A DNA stretch of 64,000 nucleotides from Bacillota bacterium (GTDB lineage: Bacteria > Bacillota > Clostridia > Acetivibrionales > DTU013): positions 1-64,000 of the forward strand of contig JAEZRE010000016.1 of assembly GCA_023412915.1 (NCBI GenBank), given 5' to 3'. A model generated the notes under the pieces. It ran no database searches, was not told where the DNA came from, and was given only the letters and a program-made list of their open reading frames with translations. The position numbers and the translations under genes were made by a program. Of the stretch, positions 59,766-64,000 are shown piece after piece (within the stretch, counting starts at the first letter, position 1; the number at the start of each line of letters is the position of its first letter).

Positions 59766-60958
59766 AGTGTTCCCCCCGAAGTTTTCCTGCGTTTCTTACG
59801 GACGAGCCGCCGGTTATCGCAGTTATTCTGCGCGTCATCCATCTGCGAGCCATCCTTCCGCGCTTCATCATCCCGCGCGCCATCCTCCTGCGCGTCATCC
59901 CCCGCAACTTCCGGAAGGCATCCTCTTTCGGCCTGTTTTACCTCAGCTTCATGCTGCAGGGGTTTTTCAGGAGCAAAGACTGTAAATATCCCGCCGAAAA
60001 TTACCGACGGATAATAAGTCAGAAGCCTGTAGATCAGAATAACCGGTATGACAAAGCCTCTCCTGAAGAACATACCGTAGAACAGGTAACTGAGGCCTTC
60101 CATTCCCCCGGTCGCGCCCGGCGTCGGTATAAGCAGAGAAATAAGCGTGATCAGCGCCTGCGCCGAGATCATATTCATTAAACCTGCTCTGTGGTCTTCG
60201 ACTGCCAGTTGGATAAAATACGGTATCGCAAACAAAAATGTGAATTGCACTATCTGTGTTACTATCAAAATAACGAGCGCTTTGGAATCTTTCTTCAGTA
60301 TGAGCGCTCCTCCGCTGAAGCTGACCAGCTCTGTATCTATCCTCTTTTGTACCCCGTCGGGATCCTTTATTATCTTCAATTTATTAAGCAGCCGCACCAG
60401 AACCATAAGGATCTTTTTAGCCGCATATCCCTTATAAAGGAGCAAAACATTGAACATCAGGAAAAGTGTATTTATGATAGTTCCCAATATGAAGAAATAG
60501 TAGAATTGAGGTATATGGGCGGAAAATATTCCGCCCTTGAATACAAAAACAACTATAGAATACAATATGATGACCATCTGGTGCAGCAAAGACTTTACCA
60601 CGAATATGGATGCAGCATAACCGGGCTTTACTCCGTCCTTGATCATCACATATGCCTGAACCGGCTGTCCGGCTCCCGCAAACGGAGTGATCGAATTGAA
60701 GAACTGCCCTATCATCGTTACCCTGACCGTATCCTTTATCCGCTGTTCCTTGTGCATCGTAATGGTAACCGTGTGAAGTATTACGGCATCGAGCAGCCAG
60801 TAAACGACCATACATCCAAAACCGGCAGCAAGCCAATAAGGCTTTATATGGTTGACCATTTGCACAAGCGAGCCAAAACTATCGGTAAAAAAGATAAGTA
60901 ATACCAACAGTAAAGCTGAGGATAATATAACAAACAATTTTAACAGCTTTTTCTTCAT
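59762..60958 (-). CDS. Flippase-like (LPG_synthase_TM / UPF0104) membrane protein
   Basis: A 398-residue protein with about eight TM segments (VILSSALLLVLLIFFTD; GFGCMVVYWLLDAVILH) and the family core MIGQFFNSITPFAGAGQPVQ and PTPGATGGMEGLSYLFYGMF. The family includes the membrane half of MprF (aminoacyl-phosphatidylglycerol flippase). There is no aminoacyl-transferase domain. The C-terminal tail (about 335-398) is hydrophilic, with a five-residue repeat of DDAQ/DGAR type encoded by 15-bp DNA repeats. Confidence 0.85.
   Translation of the reverse strand: MKKKLLKLFVILSSALLLVLLIFFTDSFGSLVQMVNHIKPYWLAAGFGCMVVYWLLDAVILHTVTITMHKEQRIKDTVRVTMIGQFFNSITPFAGAGQPVQAYVMIKDGVKPGYAASIFVVKSLLHQMVIILYSIVVFVFKGGIFSAHIPQFYYFFILGTIINTLFLMFNVLLLYKGYAAKKILMVLVRLLNKLKIIKDPDGVQKRIDTELVSFSGGALILKKDSKALVILIVTQIVQFTFLFAIPYFIQLAVEDHRAGLMNMISAQALITLISLLIPTPGATGGMEGLSYLFYGMFFRRGFVIPVILIYRLLTYYPSVIFGGIFTVFAPEKPLQHEAEVKQAERGCLPEVAGDDAQEDGARDDEARKDGSQMDDAQNNCDNRRLVRKKRRKTSGGTL
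59828..59902. repeat. 15-bp intragenic tandem repeat, five copies
   Basis: Five contiguous 15-mers (CTGCGCGTCATCCAT type) starting at 59828, 59843, 59858, 59873 and 59888. On the minus strand they encode the pentapeptides GDDAQ, EDGAR, DDEAR, KDGSQ, MDDAQ in the tail of the flippase-like protein. Length changes here keep the frame. Confidence 0.9.
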
Positions 60959-60984
60959 GTCTTAAGTAAAATAGGTATCCCTTC

Positions 60985-61389
60985 TTACGCCTGAGGCGGC
61001 AGTTCGTCCACTACCTGCAGCTTGCCCGTGTCCTTGCCCATGCTTACGCCGAGTATACTGATATGGACGTTCAAAACTTCAAGGCCGGTCATATCTTCTA
61101 CCGCAGTTCGAACCCTGGTCTGCATATCCCGGGCTACTTCGTGGATCTTGCAGCCGTATTGCATAACGACTGATATTTCGATACTGACCTGAGTATCCTT
61201 AAGTTCCACTTTTATTCCTCTGCCCGGAGACTTTCTGCCCAGCATTCCGGCAATGCCGTCAACAAATCCGCTGCTCAGCGATGCGACATCTGTAACCTCG
61301 GTTGCAGCGATACCGGCAATTGTAGCGATGACTTCCTCAGAGATCCTGATTTTGTCCTCCCTTGTTTGCTCTTTTACTAGCTCATTCAT
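60985..61389 (-). CDS. Asp23/Gls24 family envelope-stress protein
   Basis: A 134-residue Asp23 (YloU-like) protein: EVIATIAGIAATEVTDVASL at the start and IEISVVMQYGCKIHEVARDM in the core. Members lie under the membrane and are induced by alkaline or envelope stress. It lies 51 bp after asnS and 26 bp before the flippase-like gene. Shine-Dalgarno AAAGGAGG. Confidence 0.92.
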   Translation of the reverse strand: MNELVKEQTREDKIRISEEVIATIAGIAATEVTDVASLSSGFVDGIAGMLGRKSPGRGIKVELKDTQVSIEISVVMQYGCKIHEVARDMQTRVRTAVEDMTGLEVLNVHISILGVSMGKDTGKLQVVDELPPQA

Positions 61390-61440
61390 ATATACGACCT
61401 CCTTTACATTTTGTTTAATTATTTACCGATCTTTTTTTCG

Positions 61441-62832
61441 TTAAAAGTCCGCAGATTTCGGGGTCCTCGGGAAAGGAATTACATCCCTTATATTAGCCAT
61501 TCCGCTCAGGTACATTACCGCCCTTTCGAATCCGAGGCCGTAACCGGCATGCTTGGTGCCGCCGTATTTGCGCAGATCCATGTACCAGTCGTAGTCCTCC
61601 GCTTCCATCCCAAGCTCCTCGAGACGTTTGACAAGCAGGTCGTACCTTTCCTCTCTCTGGCTTCCGCCTATGATCTCTCCGACGCCCGGCACAAGAAGAT
61701 CCATCGCTGCGACAGTTTTCCCGTCGTCGTTCAGCCTCATGTAGAATGCCTTTATTTCCTTAGGATAATCTGTTACGAATACCGGTCTTTTGAATACCTG
61801 CTCGGTCAGGTATCTTTCATGCTCCGTCTGCAGGTCGATACCCCATTTTACTGGGTAATCGAAGTTCGAATTGACCTTCTCGAGTATTTCTATCGCCTCG
61901 GTATAAGTCACATGACCGAAATCGGAATTCGCCACATTATGGAGTCTGTCAAGCAGCGTATTGTCCACGAAGCTGTTGAAGAATTCAAGTTCCTCGGGCA
62001 CATTTTCAAAGCAATAGTTGATCATGTATTTCATCATGTCTTCAGCAAGCGCCATATCATCCTTGAGCTCGGCAAACGCGATCTCGGGCTCGATCATCCA
62101 GAATTCGGCCGCGTGTCTGGCTGTATTCGAGTTTTCAGCCCTGAAGGTCGGTCCGAAGGTATATATCTTTCCGAACGCCATGCAGTATGCTTCTCCCGAG
62201 AGCTGTCCGCTGACGGTAAGGCTTGTCTGCTTACCGAAGAAATCCTGGGAATAGTCGACGGCTCCCTTATCATCCCTGGGGAGCTTATCGGGATCGAAAG
62301 TGGAAACCCTGAACATTTCACCGGCACCCTCGCAATCACTCCCGGTAATTATCGGGGTGTTGACATACACGAAGCCCTTCTCCTGGAAAAAGCGGTGAAT
62401 TGCAAAGGCTAAAGCGCTCCTCAGCCTGAATACCGCCGAAAAAGTATTTGTCCTGGGGCGCAGGTGCGCAATGGTCCGGAGGTATTCAAAGGAATGGCGT
62501 TTCTTCTGCAGCGGGTAATCCTGAGAACAAACCCCCTCTATATCGATGGCCGTAGCTTTCATTTCAAAAGGCTGCTTTGCTTCTGGCGTAGCCACCAGTT
62601 CGCCGCGTATGTTCAGGGAGGAACCCTGCGGCAGCTTTGTTACTTCTTTAAAATTGGATATGTTATCTTCCGAAAACACGACCTGCAGGTTCTTGAAAAA
62701 AGAACCGTCATTCAATTCTATAAAACCGAAAGTTTTCGAGTCCCTTATGGTTCTGACCCAGCCGGATACCTCGACCTGCTTTCCGAAATGCTGTCCGGCC
62801 TCTCTGTACATCTGCTTTATGCTTAATTTCAC
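61441..62832 (-). CDS. asnS: Asparaginyl-tRNA synthetase
   Basis: A 463-residue class IIb synthetase: N-terminal OB-fold anticodon domain (VEVSGWVRTIRDSKTFGFIE), then the catalytic core with motif 2 region FGPTFRAENSNTARHAAEFW and motif 3 GGTKHAGYGLGFERAVMYLS. The start is GTG with GGGAGG 9 nt upstream. I found no T-box leader in the 208 bp before it. Confidence 0.96.
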   Translation of the reverse strand: MKLSIKQMYREAGQHFGKQVEVSGWVRTIRDSKTFGFIELNDGSFFKNLQVVFSEDNISNFKEVTKLPQGSSLNIRGELVATPEAKQPFEMKATAIDIEGVCSQDYPLQKKRHSFEYLRTIAHLRPRTNTFSAVFRLRSALAFAIHRFFQEKGFVYVNTPIITGSDCEGAGEMFRVSTFDPDKLPRDDKGAVDYSQDFFGKQTSLTVSGQLSGEAYCMAFGKIYTFGPTFRAENSNTARHAAEFWMIEPEIAFAELKDDMALAEDMMKYMINYCFENVPEELEFFNSFVDNTLLDRLHNVANSDFGHVTYTEAIEILEKVNSNFDYPVKWGIDLQTEHERYLTEQVFKRPVFVTDYPKEIKAFYMRLNDDGKTVAAMDLLVPGVGEIIGGSQREERYDLLVKRLEELGMEAEDYDWYMDLRKYGGTKHAGYGLGFERAVMYLSGMANIRDVIPFPRTPKSADF

Positions 62833-62967
62833 AAGCGCTTCCTCCCTCGAGTCACATTTTACAGATTTATGAAATAAAATTTATATATAATTATAACATG
62901 ATAAACCAATCATCACCATTCATTATTTCCTCTATACCAAATTAAATGACGTAATTTTACCGGATGT

Positions 62968-62996
62968 TGTTTAAATCCGCAGAATCAGATATAATG
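62968..62996 (+). promoter_or_regulatory. Promoter of the metallophosphoesterase gene
   Basis: TTGTTT (62968-62973), 17-bp spacer, TATAAT (62991-62996), about 45 bp before the start at 63041. Confidence 0.65.
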
Positions 62997-63040
62997 TTTT
63001 AACATACACTTTAATCGGTATTTGTATATCTGGGGCGCTT

Positions 63041-63634
63041 ATGAAGATATTATTGGTTTCTGACTGTGAAGAGTCATATATATGGGATTATTTCGACCGC
63101 GAGCGGTTTTCCGGCGTAGAGCTCATACTGTCCTGCGGAGATTTGAAGGCCGAGTATCTGTCGTTCCTTGTAACAATGATCAAGGCTCCTCTTTATTATG
63201 TCCCCGGCAATCACAACGCAAGTTATATTGAACACCCACCCGAGGGCTGCGTCTCCGCCGACAATACCATCCTTACCTTTAACGGCATACGTATACTGGG
63301 CCTCGGCGGCTGCATGAGCTATAGCCATAAAGAGTATCAGTATACGGAAGAAGCAATGGAAAAAAGGATACGCAAGCTCAGGGGAAAGATACGCAAAAAC
63401 AAGGGCTTTGACATATTTTTAGCCCACGCTCCCGCGCTCGGTCTCGGAGACGGCGGTGACTTAGCTCACACCGGCTTCCGCTGTTTTATCGACTTACTCG
63501 ACGCCCACTCGCCCAAATATTTCTTTCACGGACATATGCACCTGAACTACAAAAAACAGGACAGGATCAGAATGTATAAAAACACTACGATAGTGAACGG
63601 ATACGGCTATTACATAATTGACTGTACCTTCTGA
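63041..63634 (+). CDS. Calcineurin-like metallophosphoesterase
   Basis: A 197-residue single-domain phosphoesterase. Metal motifs: LLVSDCEESY (D at motif I, His replaced by Cys-Glu), LSCGDLKAEYL (GD), VPGNHNASY (GNHD-like with Asn), LAHAPALG, and the terminal FHGHMHLNY (GHxH). The change of DxH to DCE at motif I departs from the standard pattern. Substrate unknown. Single gene. Confidence 0.85.
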   Translation: MKILLVSDCEESYIWDYFDRERFSGVELILSCGDLKAEYLSFLVTMIKAPLYYVPGNHNASYIEHPPEGCVSADNTILTFNGIRILGLGGCMSYSHKEYQYTEEAMEKRIRKLRGKIRKNKGFDIFLAHAPALGLGDGGDLAHTGFRCFIDLLDAHSPKYFFHGHMHLNYKKQDRIRMYKNTTIVNGYGYYIIDCTF

Positions 63635-63682
63635 AGGCCGCCCCTCTCAAAGCTGCCGCGATTCTTTTGAAGTCCGGCATCG

Positions 63683-64000
63683 CTATTCCTTACTGACCTT
63701 TGGGAGCTTGCTTTCCACCGCGTCGACAAACCAATCCATGCCGATGATCTGATCCCTTGTGGCAAACTCATCCTTCTTGACTCTGAGCTGCTTGCCCTGA
63801 TCGTATATCGGCCCGGTAAACGGGTTGAACGTCCCGTTGATGATCATGTTTTTGAGAAAATCCAGCAATTTCTGCGTTTCTACAGGCACCAGCCTTCTAG
63901 AATAGAAGAAATCTACGATACCGGAATCCATGCCCCACCAGAAGTTGACAACCCTCTGGCCGGGTCCGAAGGGCTTCCTGTTAATAAGGCTCCTCAGCAT
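63683..64000 (-). CDS. BMP-family ABC transporter binding protein, C-terminal fragment
   Basis: Only the last 105 residues lie in the window; the gene continues past 64000, so the apparent start is the window edge. The segments FWWGMDSGIVDFFYSRRLVP, NGTFNPFTGPIYDQGKQLRV and GMDWFVDAVESKLP match the C-terminus of basic-membrane-lipoprotein (BMP/Med) substrate-binding proteins, which serve nucleoside-type ABC importers. It converges on the metallophosphoesterase gene. Confidence 0.75.
   Translation of the reverse strand: MLRSLINRKPFGPGQRVVNFWWGMDSGIVDFFYSRRLVPVETQKLLDFLKNMIINGTFNPFTGPIYDQGKQLRVKKDEFATRDQIIGMDWFVDAVESKLPKVSKE

Noticed and set aside
61411..62412. A 333-codon + strand open frame over asnS
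   Set aside because: It is antisense to a clear asparaginyl-tRNA synthetase and shows no family motif.
62833..63040. T-box leader for asnS
   Set aside because: No T-box core (TGGNACCGCG) or terminator/antiterminator pair could be found in the 208 bp upstream.

Overview
The window looks like chromosome from an anaerobic, endospore-forming member of the Clostridia. Evidence includes a forespore sigma operon (spoIIAA-spoIIAB-sigF), a spoVA operon, spoIVFA/spoIVFB, a nine-gene V/A-type ATPase operon in place of F1Fo genes, an electron-bifurcating NfnAB pair, and Gram-positive markers (HprK, RapZ, YvcK, WhiA, Asp23, RadC, Maf, MreBCD, MinCDE). A GH8 exo-oligoxylanase, a GH43 beta-xylosidase-type enzyme and a FucI/AraA-type isomerase suggest growth on plant polysaccharide. 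Genus cannot be fixed from sequence alone.

Layout. 1-6.0 kb: a hairpin-rich tandem repeat, trmL, a small secreted protein, a sugar isomerase, and a divergent HD-GYP response regulator / sensor kinase pair. 6.2-10.7 kb: GH8 xylanase, a CheX-like protein, and spoVAC-AD-AEB-AEA preceded by an unlisted 51-codon membrane ORF and a sigma-G-like promoter. 11.1-20.9 kb: sigF operon with a good sigma-H promoter, then hprK-PHP-murB-rapZ-yvcK-(debranching enzyme)-whiA. 21.1-29.8 kb: V-ATPase operon in the Enterococcus hirae ntp order, with a c-subunit carrying the known sodium ligands. 29.9-37.3 kb: two tRNA-Gly genes, a methyltransferase, a tandem GNAT protein, a mobile-looking inverted-repeat element, nfnAB, and a sodium:solute symporter with its 37-residue partner. 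37.5-43.8 kb: metF, a coiled-coil membrane protein, spoIVFB/spoIVFA, mgsA, minE-minD-minC. 44-47 kb: an accessory block (GH43, a thymidylate-synthase-like protein, a coiled-coil protein). 47.5-53.6 kb: mrdA-mreDCB-radC-maf. 53.7-56.2 kb: greA, a frameshifted methyltransferase and a repeat-rich stretch. 56.2-62.8 kb: a PspC / LiaF-like / isoprenoid-synthase-like operon, a DUF1638-flippase pair, Asp23, asnS. The right edge holds a metallophosphoesterase and the 3' end of a BMP-family binding protein gene.

The most interesting items are: two unrelated families of structured dispersed repeats, each present at two distant loci with paired (compensatory) base changes in the stems; an unassigned class I isoprenoid-synthase-like enzyme co-transcribed with envelope-stress genes; a SpoIVFA homologue with a very long low-complexity linker; and a nested inverted-repeat element family. 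Start codons were reassigned in many genes because Shine-Dalgarno sequences point to internal ATG, TTG or GTG codons. No CRISPR array, prophage, rRNA or complete transposase gene is visible.
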